From contig CAJTME010000009.1 of the NCBI GenBank assembly GCA_910577315.1, positions 1 to 64,000 on the forward strand: a DNA stretch of 64,000 bases. Reading direction: 5' to 3'. Each line of letters opens with the position of its first letter. Position 1 is the stretch's first letter. The translations under genes were made by a program, and so were the position numbers. Origin of the DNA: an uncultured Muribaculaceae bacterium (lineage in GTDB: Bacteria > Bacteroidota > Bacteroidia > Bacteroidales > Muribaculaceae). A model generated the notes under the pieces. That model made no database searches and was not told the DNA's origin. It worked only from the letters and a program-made list of their open reading frames with translations. Positions 8,287-16,799 of this stretch are shown here, piece by piece.

Positions 8287-9282
8287 TTATTCGCCGAGTT
8301 CAACCTGAATGCGTTGCATCCTGGCCGGGAGGATACCCGTCTTGGCAATGATTTTCTGGCCGATGTTGCCGGTTACGAAAGAATAGAAACCGCCGGCCAG
8401 GCTCCCGGATGCCCCGGTCGTTATCATATACATCTGGCGGAAAAGGGGATACTTGCCGTCAAAAATATATTGCTGGTAAGGCTTGTAGGCACGTGCTTCG
8501 TCGCCCGAAAGTTTGTCGTTGTAAAGGGCAAGTACCTTCACCTCATCGGTGAGAGTGGCCCCCTCGACGGGTTCTTCGCCAAGAACCTCAGCGGCGAGGT
8601 CTTCTTTCGACATGTCTGCCGAGGCCATATCGGTTGTAATCCAGCTCACTCCGACCACACCGATGGCATTTTTGCTCTCCTTAACGGCCTTGAATACAGC
8701 CGGGATTGAACCCTGGGCATAGACATTGTCGCCGAGCGGAGCGCCGTTGAGCAGTGAATCTCGCATATAAGTCACAAGACTTGACGACTTGTCGTCGAAC
8801 ACAACCGAAATTTTGCCGAGGTCGCAGGGCCAGATGTCGTTCCAGTCAGAAGACTCGCCCGAAAGGATGTCGGCCACTTCTTTAAGGGTAAGCTTACCGA
8901 CGGGATTCTCGGGATTGACGATAAGGGCCACGGCGTCGACCGCGATTTTTGTCGAACGCACGGTGCGGCGCTTGTCCTTAAGAATCTGACGTTCGCGCTC
9001 CGAGACATCGCGTGAAACCACAATCGTCTTGGTATTAAGGCTCATCAACGAGTCGAAAGCCTCGGCCTGTGTAGCATAGCGCGTGAGAATGTGAGCCTCG
9101 GGATATTGATATTCGAACACATCGACCTCCTGGGCCATAATGTTCTCGAAAGTGTTGTCGCACACGAGTGTGGTGGTGCCGGTGGTGTGCGAGTTGGCTT
9201 TCTTTTCGTATTTCATACATCCGGCCGAAGCCACTGCAAGGACAGTGGCTACGGCAACGGCAAATAGTTTGGTCGGTTTCAT
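8287..9282 (-). CDS. PstS-like substrate-binding lipoprotein
   Basis: 331 residues from the ATG at 9282. A signal sequence ends in SAGC with lipidated Cys about 22, a slightly unusual lipobox. The fold is that of phosphate-type periplasmic binding proteins: TTTLVCDNTFENIM at the start, the central ISGV-type segment KNAIGVVGVSWITTD, and the C-terminal TTGASGSLAGGFYSF and GQKIIAKTGILPA elements. No pstCAB genes are nearby, so it may not work in a classical Pst transporter. It lies 20 bp after the 9303-9572 gene and 55 bp before the TPR gene in the same direction. The phosphate ligand is inferred only from the family. Confidence 0.75.
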   Translation of the reverse strand: MKPTKLFAVAVATVLAVASAGCMKYEKKANSHTTGTTTLVCDNTFENIMAQEVDVFEYQYPEAHILTRYATQAEAFDSLMSLNTKTIVVSRDVSERERQILKDKRRTVRSTKIAVDAVALIVNPENPVGKLTLKEVADILSGESSDWNDIWPCDLGKISVVFDDKSSSLVTYMRDSLLNGAPLGDNVYAQGSIPAVFKAVKESKNAIGVVGVSWITTDMASADMSKEDLAAEVLGEEPVEGATLTDEVKVLALYNDKLSGDEARAYKPYQQYIFDGKYPLFRQMYMITTGASGSLAGGFYSFVTGNIGQKIIAKTGILPARMQRIQVELGE

Positions 9283-9302
9283 GAGCGGAAAATCTGTGGT
9301 TG

Positions 9303-9572
9303 TCAATTGTCGTTTTTACCGGTAAGATCGGCATACGTGCGGTAACCACGGAAAATACCGTAGACGATAAGAACCGCGCCAACCACCCAACGTGTCCAAG
9401 CCCAATCGTTGGTCCAGTTGAAGAAATTGATGAAGAGCAGCACACCCATGCCCACATATACAATGACCATGAAAATGCCGAACACCAGACCGAGGATGCC
9501 ACGGGTGGACGGAACTGAGGTAAGTTTATGCTGTGGACGTTTGTAACCGTCGCTTTCAAAATTGTTGCTCAT
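9303..9572 (-). CDS. Small membrane protein, unknown function
   Basis: 89 residues. A short polar N-terminus (about 1-23) is followed by two hydrophobic segments, about 25-49 (ILGLVFGIFMVIVYVGMGVL) and about 58-76 (WTRWVVGAVLIVYGIFRGYR). No known domain was recognised. It is the first gene of the operon with the PstS-like lipoprotein and TPR protein. A weak -7-like TAACTTTA lies on the - strand at 9667-9674, about 95 nt upstream. It is real by context, hydrophobic pattern and codon use. Confidence 0.65.
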   Translation of the reverse strand: MSNNFESDGYKRPQHKLTSVPSTRGILGLVFGIFMVIVYVGMGVLLFINFFNWTNDWAWTRWVVGAVLIVYGIFRGYRTYADLTGKNDN

Positions 9573-9725
9573 AATCGCTAGTATTAAATAGTTGATAAAT
9601 CTTTAGGAAGTCCTTTAAGATTTAACACTTCAGCGGCTAATAAGTTCGTTGAGTGATTGTGCGAGGTAAAGTTAGACATTTTGGACGATATAAGGCGCAA
9701 AATGTATGAAAAAAATTATTAAAAT

Positions 9726-10703
9726 TCACTCCGGCATGGAGAACGCGGCCGAATTGAGCCTTGCTCCACGCAGATAGGCATCAGTGGTCATTCGCTTTTT
9801 CCCGGCGGGAAGAACCTCGAGAATTTCAAGCGCCGCGCCATCGCCCGTGCCGGCAAACATGCGGAAATCGTCAGATACGAATATCTGGCCAGGCCGCAGG
9901 TTCATACAATCCGTACAAATTACGGTCTTGAAAATTTTCATTATCTCGGGGTTAGTTCCCTCGCTTGAAATCACTGAACGGGCAGCCGGATAAGGTGAAA
10001 GCCCCCGCACCTGATTGTGAATTTCAACCGCAGGCCGTGTCCAATCAATCATACAATCCTCGGCAAAAATCTTCGGAGCGGGTGTCGCTTCCTCCCCTTG
10101 AAGAATTTCTTCCTGAGAGATAGGCTTCAAATCGCCGGCTATGATATGGTCGACTGTGTCTATGGTCAATCCTGCTCCAAGATACATCAGGCGGTCGTGT
10201 ACGTCTCCGACATTATCTTCGGGATTGATGTCCACTTTTTCCTGGCGTAGAATATCGCCGGTATCTATCTCGTGTTTGAGCATGAAAGTGGTGACGCCGG
10301 TTTCCGTGTCGCCGTTCATGACAGCCCTGTTGATTGGAGCGGCTCCACGATAGCGTGGCAGCAACGAAGCATGAAGGTTGAATGTGCCGAGCGGCGGCAT
10401 GGTCCATACCACTTCGGGAAGCATGCGGAAGGCTATCACGATGAACAAATCCGCGCCAAGCGAACGCAGTTCGCTGACAAATTCAGGATCTTTCAACTTC
10501 ACGGGCTGCATCAGTTTCAGGCCGTGGGCTTCGGCATATTGCTTGACGGGGGAATGGAGCAGTTTGTGTCCGCGGCCGGCAGGTTTGTCGGGCATAGTCA
10601 CGACGCCAACCACATTATATCCTCCCTCGACAAGGCGCCGCAGGCTTTCCACTGCAAAGTCGGGTGTACCGAAAAAAACTATTTTCAATGATTGCTTATC
10701 CAT
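9726..10703 (-). CDS. fmt: Methionyl-tRNA formyltransferase
   Basis: 325 residues from Met at 10703 (MDKQSLKIVFFGTPDFAVES). It formylates initiator Met-tRNA using 10-formyl-THF. It contains the N-terminal formyltransferase fold with FFGTPDFAV, the catalytic-site block FNLHASLLPRYRGAAPINRA (Asn, His) with the later Asp in HEIDTGDIL, and a C-terminal OB-like tRNA-binding domain from about residue 205. Length is typical. It follows the RluA-family gene by 22 bp and is probably co-transcribed. The frame extends 25 codons further up, but those overlap the preceding gene. Confidence 0.95.
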   Translation of the reverse strand: MDKQSLKIVFFGTPDFAVESLRRLVEGGYNVVGVVTMPDKPAGRGHKLLHSPVKQYAEAHGLKLMQPVKLKDPEFVSELRSLGADLFIVIAFRMLPEVVWTMPPLGTFNLHASLLPRYRGAAPINRAVMNGDTETGVTTFMLKHEIDTGDILRQEKVDINPEDNVGDVHDRLMYLGAGLTIDTVDHIIAGDLKPISQEEILQGEEATPAPKIFAEDCMIDWTRPAVEIHNQVRGLSPYPAARSVISSEGTNPEIMKIFKTVICTDCMNLRPGQIFVSDDFRMFAGTGDGAALEILEVLPAGKKRMTTDAYLRGARLNSAAFSMPE

Positions 10704-10725
10704 CTTTACTATATTTAGAAGACGT

Positions 10726-11403
10726 TCAATTCTTACCTGCCAGGGCTTGCCATACATTTTCCTGGGGGACAGGTGCAATTACCGAAACAGGCTGTTTGCT
10801 CACAGGATGAATAAATTCGATTTTACGCGCCAGCAGTGATATGGAGCCATCGGGATTCGACCGTCTGTCACCATATTTCAGGTCGCCGCGGATAGGACAT
10901 CCTATCGCGCTGAGCTGCACCCTTATCTGATGCTTGCGGCCCGTCAGCAATTTAACTTCGACCAGATTGAATGTATCGCCATGTGCCAGCACTTTATATT
11001 CAAGACGAGCCTCCTTTGCTCCGGGCTTCGGAGCGGCTGACGCATAAGACTTGTTATTGCGCTCGGTTGTGGTTATCCAATGGGTAAGCGTGGCAGATTC
11101 ATCCTTAGGCAATCCTCGTGTAAGGGCCCAATAAGTCTTGTGGATGTCTCCGTTGCGCAGCATCTCGTTGAGACGGGAAAGAGCCTTGGAGGTCTTTGCA
11201 AAAATGACAGCGCCGCCGACAGGCCGGTCAAGACGGTGCACCACACCGAGAAACACATTGCCCGGTTTTGCATCGCGCTCCTTTATCATTTTCTTGAGCG
11301 ATTCGACAAGCGGTTCATCGCCGGTTTTGTCGCCCTGCACGATTTCGCCGGGACGCTTGTTTACAATTAATATGTGATTGTCTTCGTAGAGAATGTCGGC
11401 CAT
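10726..11403 (-). CDS. RluA-family pseudouridine synthase
   Basis: A 225-residue RNA pseudouridine synthase. It has the RluA catalytic motif VVHRLDRPVGG (Asp in HRLDR), the KTYWALTRG strand, and the LLTGRKHQIRVQL block with Arg and Gln typical of the family. It lacks an N-terminal S4 domain, so it belongs to the short single-domain RluA/RluC-like group; the target uridine cannot be predicted. It heads a probable two-gene unit with fmt. A one-mismatch -7 element (TGACTTTG, - strand, 11417-11424) lies just upstream next to a small palindrome. Confidence 0.9.
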   Translation of the reverse strand: MADILYEDNHILIVNKRPGEIVQGDKTGDEPLVESLKKMIKERDAKPGNVFLGVVHRLDRPVGGAVIFAKTSKALSRLNEMLRNGDIHKTYWALTRGLPKDESATLTHWITTTERNNKSYASAAPKPGAKEARLEYKVLAHGDTFNLVEVKLLTGRKHQIRVQLSAIGCPIRGDLKYGDRRSNPDGSISLLARKIEFIHPVSKQPVSVIAPVPQENVWQALAGKN

Positions 11404-11420
11404 GCTCGAAAAATTACAAA

Positions 11421-11436
11421 GTCAGTACAAACTGAC
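11421..11436. repeat. Small perfect palindrome upstream of the RluA-family gene
   Basis: GTCAGT-ACAA-ACTGAC: 6-bp arms and a 4-nt loop, overlapping the weak -7 element of the RluA-family gene and abutting the next terminator stem. It may be an operator or only an accessory hairpin. Confidence 0.4.
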
Positions 11437-11482
11437 AAACATAACAGACCGGCAGGATAGTGGAAGCCGGTCTGTTATGTTT
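11437..11482 (-). terminator. Terminator after the phosphohexomutase gene
   Basis: A perfect 17-bp stem (11437-11453 with 11466-11482), 12-nt loop, A/T-rich at the outer ends so that the - strand transcript ends in a short U run. It lies 24 nt after the stop of the 11506-13254 gene. Confidence 0.8.
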
Positions 11483-11505
11483 GCGATATTTATCAGATGC
11501 TGAAA

Positions 11506-13254
11506 TCAGATGCCAAGTTCTTTCTTGATTGCGTCAATCTTGGTGCGGGCATCGCGGTTGCAGCGGTCGTAGTCTTCCTTGGAAGCCATCTTATCGTGAA
11601 CCTCGATGTAGAACTTAATCTTAGGTTCTGTGCCTGAAGGACGAATCGACACCTTGGTGCCGTCCTCGGTGAAGTACTGAAGCACATTCGAGGTGGCGGG
11701 GAAGTCGAGCTTCGATACGTCGCCGGTGGCCACATCGGTTGCCTGAAGCGTGAGGTAATCCTTGATTACGGTGAGCTTGCTGCCGCCGATGGCTTTGGGA
11801 GGATTCTCGCGGAAGTTGGTCATCATCTGCTGAATTTCTTCGGCGCCGGTCTTACCGGGACGAACCACCGAGATACCTTCTTCATGGCTGTAACCGTTGT
11901 TGAGGTAGATTTCCATCAGCATTTCGTTGAAGTCCATGCCGCGGTCCTTGGCCCAGGCGCAGATTTCCGCCATAAGCGAGATTGCCGACACAGAGTCCTT
12001 GTCGCGGGCGAAGGTTTCGGCCAGGAATCCATAAGATTCTTCGCCGCCGCCGATATAGCGTTCCTTACCTTCGAGTTCGCGGATAACGCTTGCAATCCAC
12101 TTGAAGCCGGTGTAGCAGTCATACATCTTGATGCCCTGATTGTCGGCGATTGCCTTGATGGTCTCTGTGGTCACGATTGTCTTAACGACATATTCGTTGC
12201 CGATGAGCTTGCCCAGTTCGCGGTAGCGGCGCATGATGTAATTCATGAGAATCATTACAATCTGGTTGCCGTTCACGAGCTGATACTCGCCCTTGCTGTC
12301 GCGGATGACGCAGCCGATACGGTCAGCATCGGGGTCGGATGCGAGGATGATGTCGGCGTTGACTTCCTTGCCCTTTGCGATAGCCATTGCCATGGCCGAG
12401 GGATTTTCAGGATTGGGAGAGTCGACGGTGGGGAAATCGCCGGATGTCACATCCTGCTCAGGAACATTGATGATGTTGGTGAAGCCGTAGTTGCGCAGCG
12501 AGTCAGGAACCAGTTTCACGCCGGTGCCGTGAATCGGGGTATAGACAATCTTGAGGTCATGCTGGCGCTTGATTACCTCGGGATCGAGCGAGAGGGTCTT
12601 GACGTTGGCAAGGAATGCGGCGTCGATTTCTTCACCGATAATCTGGATGAGCTCCTTGTTGCCGTTGAACTTGATGTCCTCGGGACGGATGCGGCTTACG
12701 TGATTGATGATGTTGATGTCGTGGGGAGCGATAATCTGCGCGCCATCTTCCCAATAAGCCTTGTAGCCGTTGTATTCCTTGGGGTTGTGGGAGGCGGTGA
12801 TGTTCACGCCGCTCTGGCAACCGAGTTCGCGGATTGCGAAAGAAAGTTCGGGAGTGGGACGGAAGTTATCGAAAAGATACACCTTGATGCCGTTGGCCGA
12901 GAATACGTTTGCGACTACTTCGGCAAATTTGCGTGAGTTGTTGCGCACGTCGTGACCTACGGCAACCTTTATCTGATCAAGATTGGGGAAAGCCTCGTGG
13001 AGATAGTTGGCGAGACCCTGGGTTGCGGCACCGACAGTGTAGATGTTCATGCGGTTTGTGCCGGCACCCATAATGCCACGCAGGCCGCCTGTGCCGAATT
13101 CGAGATCTTTGTAGAACGATTCGATGAGGTCGGTCTTATCTTCGTTGTCGAGCATGGCCTGAACGGCTGCGCGGGTTTCGGGGTCGTAGCTGTTCGAGAG
13201 CCACTGCTGGGCTTTCTCAGTCACTTGTTTGATGAGTTCTTGTTGAGTATCCAT
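11506..13254 (-). CDS. Phospho-sugar mutase (phosphoglucomutase/phosphomannomutase)
   Basis: A 582-residue alpha-D-phosphohexomutase interconverting hexose 1- and 6-phosphates. The start at 13254 (MDTQQELI) is chosen because the promoter at 13293-13324 lies inside the longer open frame. Motifs in order: FGTGGLRGIMG near the N-terminus, catalytic phosphoserine loop TASHNPKEYNGYK, metal loop ASDPDADRIG, sugar-specificity loop GGGEESYGF, and phosphate-binding RPSGTEPKIKFY. Length and motif spacing match the large Bacteroidota/Firmicutes PgcA-like group. It has its own promoter and terminator, so it is a single-gene unit. Preferred sugar is not decided by sequence. Confidence 0.93.
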   Translation of the reverse strand: MDTQQELIKQVTEKAQQWLSNSYDPETRAAVQAMLDNEDKTDLIESFYKDLEFGTGGLRGIMGAGTNRMNIYTVGAATQGLANYLHEAFPNLDQIKVAVGHDVRNNSRKFAEVVANVFSANGIKVYLFDNFRPTPELSFAIRELGCQSGVNITASHNPKEYNGYKAYWEDGAQIIAPHDINIINHVSRIRPEDIKFNGNKELIQIIGEEIDAAFLANVKTLSLDPEVIKRQHDLKIVYTPIHGTGVKLVPDSLRNYGFTNIINVPEQDVTSGDFPTVDSPNPENPSAMAMAIAKGKEVNADIILASDPDADRIGCVIRDSKGEYQLVNGNQIVMILMNYIMRRYRELGKLIGNEYVVKTIVTTETIKAIADNQGIKMYDCYTGFKWIASVIRELEGKERYIGGGEESYGFLAETFARDKDSVSAISLMAEICAWAKDRGMDFNEMLMEIYLNNGYSHEEGISVVRPGKTGAEEIQQMMTNFRENPPKAIGGSKLTVIKDYLTLQATDVATGDVSKLDFPATSNVLQYFTEDGTKVSIRPSGTEPKIKFYIEVHDKMASKEDYDRCNRDARTKIDAIKKELGI

Positions 13255-13292
13255 GTCAGTTATGATGAGGAGTGTTTTTAAGTTAAGTTTCG

Positions 13293-13324
13293 CAAAGTTA
13301 ATAAAATGCCGTGGTAAAAGCAAA
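13293..13324 (-). promoter_or_regulatory. Promoter of the phosphohexomutase gene
   Basis: On the - strand, TTTG (13324-13321) is followed after 20 nt by TAACTTTG (13300-13293): a full -33/-7 Bacteroidales promoter. Predicted start is near 13289, about 35 nt before the ATG. Confidence 0.75.
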
Positions 13325-13389
13325 TTTTTCACCACGTATTACGCCTTTGCGGATGCAAAAGTTGCGTTATTTAATCTTTTATAAGATAT

Positions 13390-14211
13390 TCACACCAGAA
13401 AAGCCATCAGTGCGGCAAACGGGGCGACAGCCAGCAACGAGTCTATGCGGTCGAGTATTCCTCCGTGGCCCGGAATGAGATTACCCGAGTCCTTGACGCC
13501 GATAGTCCGCTTTATGAGCGACTCGAAAAGGTCGCCGAAAGTTCCGACTACGCTGACAATGGCCGCATAAATCCCCCATAACACATAATCATGCACCGAA
13601 GCCGACTGGCCCGCTGTCAACCATCCACAGAAAATGCCGGCTACCAAGGTAAGCACAAAGCCACCCCAAAAGCCTTCCCATGTTTTTTTAGGGGACAGTC
13701 GCTCGCACAATTTTGTGCGGCCAAAAGAGCGGCCGCTGAGATAGGCGCCGGTGTCATTGAGCCAAAGGAACACGAATGTCGCCATAACAATCTGCCAGCT
13801 GCCAAGGACATAAGCGCAGAAAAGCAATGACAGCGGCCACGCGATATAACCTATGGTAAGGAACGAATACAGAACCGAACGGCCCGGCATCTCAGTACGG
13901 TCGGTCACGGCAAGGACAATGCGGACAGGCACGTACACGGCCGCCGCCACCGACAGACCTGCAAGAGGCATCATAAAACTGTTCAAGCCGTACAGGCCGA
14001 ACAGGAGGCACAACGCCATGGCAATGTCGCAGAAACGGACGGCGGCATTCATCATCGCACGCCCGCAAAGCAGGCGCTGGAGCTCGGCCATCGACAGCAC
14101 GATCAAGAGTGCCGTCAGCGCCAGGAACCATTCACGTCCCGCCAGGACGCAGGCGATAATCACCGCCACATATACAGCGCCCGAAAGCGCCCTTGTCATC
14201 ATATTGTTCAT
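13390..14211 (-). CDS. cdsA: Phosphatidate cytidylyltransferase
   Basis: A 273-residue integral membrane enzyme that makes CDP-diacylglycerol from phosphatidate and CTP. About seven to eight hydrophobic segments are visible. The C-terminal family signature is present: SLIKRTIGVKDSGNLIPGHG then GILDRIDSLL, with the Asp residues that bind metal. KKTWEGFWGG and the preceding FGRTKLCERLSPK are also typical. The start may instead be Met4 or Met5. It lies downstream of the YitT gene on the same strand with a heptad array between them. Confidence 0.93.
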   Translation of the reverse strand: MNNMMTRALSGAVYVAVIIACVLAGREWFLALTALLIVLSMAELQRLLCGRAMMNAAVRFCDIAMALCLLFGLYGLNSFMMPLAGLSVAAAVYVPVRIVLAVTDRTEMPGRSVLYSFLTIGYIAWPLSLLFCAYVLGSWQIVMATFVFLWLNDTGAYLSGRSFGRTKLCERLSPKKTWEGFWGGFVLTLVAGIFCGWLTAGQSASVHDYVLWGIYAAIVSVVGTFGDLFESLIKRTIGVKDSGNLIPGHGGILDRIDSLLAVAPFAALMAFLV

Positions 14212-14242
14212 AATCCGTGGTTAATCTTTATGAATCACAATC

Positions 14243-14292
14243 GTGCATTGTGAATTGTGAAATTGTGCATCGTGCATCGTGAATTGTGCATT
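14243..14292. repeat. Heptad repeat array (7 units, one orientation)
   Basis: Seven consecutive units close to RTGMATY, for example GTGCATT and GTGAATT; one unit is 8 nt. It fills the gap between the YitT gene stop (14296) and the start of cdsA (14211) and ends 3 nt from that stop. The same unit family appears at 21091-21225 and 27436-27573. Confidence 0.8.
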
Positions 14293-14295
14293 GAA

Positions 14296-15261
14296 TCATA
14301 TCATTCCATGGCCGGTGCCGGGGGTTTTGACCTCGTCGTTAATCCTGGCACGCTCCTCCACCTTGGCTTTGGCCGAGGAATCATCAAGTTTCATGCGCAC
14401 CTTCATCTGATCAAAACCCTTGCCGTAAACGCCATTGACGTTAGCCTGGGAAATGAATGCCTCCGGGTCAATGCTCTTGACGATGCGGAATATATGGACT
14501 GACTCGATTTTACGGGCCATCACAAGCAGAATCTTGACTTCTTCCTTTGAATACCAACCCATGCCGGTGAGAATGGTGCAGCCACGCTTGGCCTCATTGT
14601 TGATTGCAGTGGCGATTTCCTGCCAGCGGCGCGAGAATATGGTGAACTGCACGGCCTGACGGTTTGTATTTATCATCAGGTCGGCCATATAGGAGCACAT
14701 GAAGAGTACGATGAAACCATAAACCACATTATCTATTTTGTGGAAGAGGAGGTAAGACGACGATATGATGCACATGTCTACATATATCATCGTGCGGCCT
14801 ATGGTTACATTGGTGTGCTTGGCAACCATCGCGGCCACAATGTCAGTGCCGCCGGTAGAGCCTCCGTGCACAAAGGCCATGCCAAGACCTTTGCCTGACA
14901 ATATTCCACCGATCACACAGCTGAGGAATGGGTCAAGATGGAATATATCCCCGCACAACGGAATGGCAATACCCATCATAACCGATATCATCGTCGCGCC
15001 AAACATCGTCGCCACAACAAACTGCTTGCCGACCACCTTATATGCTACGGCAAGGAGGAACAGGTTAAGCGCATAGTTGGCAACAGCGACCGGCAGCCCC
15101 GTTGTAAAGTACAGGATGGTGCTTATGCCGGCTGCGCCACCTATCACCACATCATGCGGAAGGATGAACGAAGCAAACCCAAAGGCATATATAGCCACGC
15201 CAAGGGTAATGAAGAAATAATCTTTTGCGGTACGCCAAATCTGTCTGCGTTCAACCTTCAT
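14296..15261 (-). CDS. YitT-family membrane protein
   Basis: A 321-residue protein of the DUF161/DUF2179 (YitT) family. An N-terminal membrane domain of about five to six helices carries ILPHDVVIGGAAGISTIL and HGGSTGGTDIVAAMVAKHTN, both family hallmarks. A soluble C-terminal DUF2179 domain (about 215-290) contains GCTILTGMGWYSKEEVKIL and SIDPEAFISQANVNGVYGKG. The biochemical role of the family is unsettled; transport has been proposed. It has its own -7 element and diverges from dedA. Confidence 0.9.
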   Translation of the reverse strand: MKVERRQIWRTAKDYFFITLGVAIYAFGFASFILPHDVVIGGAAGISTILYFTTGLPVAVANYALNLFLLAVAYKVVGKQFVVATMFGATMISVMMGIAIPLCGDIFHLDPFLSCVIGGILSGKGLGMAFVHGGSTGGTDIVAAMVAKHTNVTIGRTMIYVDMCIISSSYLLFHKIDNVVYGFIVLFMCSYMADLMINTNRQAVQFTIFSRRWQEIATAINNEAKRGCTILTGMGWYSKEEVKILLVMARKIESVHIFRIVKSIDPEAFISQANVNGVYGKGFDQMKVRMKLDDSSAKAKVEERARINDEVKTPGTGHGMI

Positions 15262-15309
15262 ATCCGATTTAGGGTTCTGTTTTAGATATTCTTTGTAGTT
15301 TAATGGCTA

Positions 15310-15317
15310 CAAAGGTA
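15310..15317 (-). promoter_or_regulatory. -7 element of the YitT gene
   Basis: TACCTTTG on the - strand matches TAnnTTTG. No clean TTTG -33 element is visible at the usual spacing. Leader about 45 nt. Confidence 0.5.
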
Positions 15318-15409
15318 AGCACAAATTCTTAAAAGTGTGCATATCGGCTTGTAAAAATTTTTTTTGGCGTTTTTTGAACCTACGCGCCCCATATTAGCGT
15401 TTAAATGCG

Positions 15410-15417
15410 TAAATTTG
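15410..15417 (+). promoter_or_regulatory. -7 element of the dedA-rpe-ftsK-trxB gene run
   Basis: TAAATTTG, with a predicted start near 15421 and a leader of about 33 nt to the dedA ATG at 15454. It falls inside the longer open frame that begins at 15364, which argues for the 15454 start. Confidence 0.5.
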
Positions 15418-15453
15418 CATTTCAAAATACCTTATCAAACATTTTCAAGCAAA

Positions 15454-16125
15454 ATGATCGACTTATTTCTGCCTCTCGCAATTTTCGACGCCGCATCGTT
15501 TTTCCAGTGGTTCGTCGAACATGCGTCATACTGGTTTGTATTCATCTTCATGGTGATAGAAAGCTCGTTTATTCCTTTCCCATCGGAAGTTGTGGTTCCT
15601 CCGGCAGCATACCTCGCCGCCGCCAAGGGTGACATGAACGTATATCTTGTGGTGCTGGCCGCCACTGCTGGCGCCATCGTCGGCGCATTGGTCAATTATT
15701 ACCTGTCGCTGTGGATAGGGCGTCCGCTGGTCTACCGCTTCGTCAATTCACGCTATGGCCACGCCTGCCTTCTCGACCAGGCGAAGGTAGAAAAAGCCGA
15801 AAAGTTCTTTGACAAACACGGCGCTGTATCGACTTTCGTGGGCCGATTGATTCCCGCCGTACGCCAATTGATCTCGATACCTGCCGGCCTGGCAAAGATG
15901 AATGTCGGCGTGTTCGTGATTTTCACCGGCCTCGGAGCTTTGGTATGGAACGGCGTACTGGCCGGTCTTGGATGGTGGCTCGCACAATGGGTTTCGCTCG
16001 ACCAGCTTTTCACAACTGTCGAACAATATAACTCCTATCTCTCCATCGCAGGCCTCATCATAGGCGGCATCTGCGTTATTTTCATCGCATGGCGCCTCCT
16101 TCATCCTAAAAAAACAGCAAAATGA
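15454..16125 (+). CDS. DedA-family membrane protein
   Basis: 223 residues from the ATG at 15454 (MIDLFLPLAIFDAASF). It is a DedA/SNARE-associated-domain protein of the inner membrane; several members move undecaprenyl phosphate or phospholipids across the membrane. Hallmarks are ESSFIPFPSEVVVPPAAYLA in the first membrane segment, the acidic/polar reentrant regions, and FVGRLIPAVRQLISIPAGLA, the conserved GR.IP..R...S..AG motif. About four membrane segments or hairpins. The stop overlaps the rpe start by 4 nt (ATGA), so the two are translationally coupled. Substrate is not predictable from sequence. Confidence 0.9.
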   Translation: MIDLFLPLAIFDAASFFQWFVEHASYWFVFIFMVIESSFIPFPSEVVVPPAAYLAAAKGDMNVYLVVLAATAGAIVGALVNYYLSLWIGRPLVYRFVNSRYGHACLLDQAKVEKAEKFFDKHGAVSTFVGRLIPAVRQLISIPAGLAKMNVGVFVIFTGLGALVWNGVLAGLGWWLAQWVSLDQLFTTVEQYNSYLSIAGLIIGGICVIFIAWRLLHPKKTAK

Positions 16126-16766
16126 TTATCGCACCTTCCATTCTGGCCGCCGACTTCGCCAATCTCGGCCGTGACATCGAGATGCTAAACCGCTCGGAAG
16201 CCCAGTGGATTCACTGCGACGTGATGGACGGTGTGTTCGTGCCTAACATCTCGTTCGGCTTCCCGGTGATAAAGTCGGTTGCCGGTCTCACCGACAAACC
16301 GCTCGACGTGCATCTGATGATTGTCAATCCGCAGAACTACATCGGCCAGGTGCGTGACTGCGGCGCCGCGCTCATGAATGTCCATCAGGAAGCGTGCACC
16401 CACCTTCACCGCACCGTGCAGGCCATCAAGGCCGCCGGAATGAAGGCCGCCGTGACCCTCAATCCGTCAACTCCGGTCATAATGCTCGAAGACATAATCG
16501 CCGACCTTGACATGGTGCTGCTCATGAGCGTAAATCCAGGATTCGGAGGGCAGGCCTTCATTGAGAATACGGTGGCCAAAGTCGGCCGTCTCCGTCAGCT
16601 TATCGAAGCCAGCGGTTCAAAAGCGCTGATTGAAGTTGACGGCGGTGTTAACGCTCAGACGGCCCCGATACTTGCCCGGGGAGGTGTCGACGTAATGGTA
16701 TCGGGAAGCGCTGTATTCAACGCCCCCGACCCGCTTAAAGCCATAGCTGAGCTCGTGGCTCTTTAA
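16122..16766 (+). CDS. rpe: Ribulose-phosphate 3-epimerase
   Basis: A 214-residue TIM-barrel enzyme interconverting ribulose-5-P and xylulose-5-P in the pentose phosphate pathway. It contains the N-terminal IIAPSILAADFANLG, metal ligands in WIHCDVMDGVFVPNISFG and the later His in DVHLMI, the VNPGFGGQAF loop, and EVDGGVN with the second catalytic Asp. Length is typical. It overlaps dedA by 4 nt and precedes ftsK by 33 nt. It would also serve xylose catabolism, whose kinase and isomerase lie 8-10 kb downstream, but this location is probably its housekeeping one. Confidence 0.96.
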   Translation: MIIAPSILAADFANLGRDIEMLNRSEAQWIHCDVMDGVFVPNISFGFPVIKSVAGLTDKPLDVHLMIVNPQNYIGQVRDCGAALMNVHQEACTHLHRTVQAIKAAGMKAAVTLNPSTPVIMLEDIIADLDMVLLMSVNPGFGGQAFIENTVAKVGRLRQLIEASGSKALIEVDGGVNAQTAPILARGGVDVMVSGSAVFNAPDPLKAIAELVAL

Positions 16767-16799
16767 TTCCAATACTTATCACAACCCGTCATTACAATA

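Noticed and set aside
11884..12936. 350-codon + strand frame opposite the phosphohexomutase gene
   Set aside because: It is antisense to a gene with all catalytic loops and its own promoter and terminator.
13321..13336. AATTTTTCACC near the phosphohexomutase promoter
   Set aside because: It matches the shared catabolic box only on the + strand, opposite to the gene, so it is probably chance; it warns that single boxes occur randomly.
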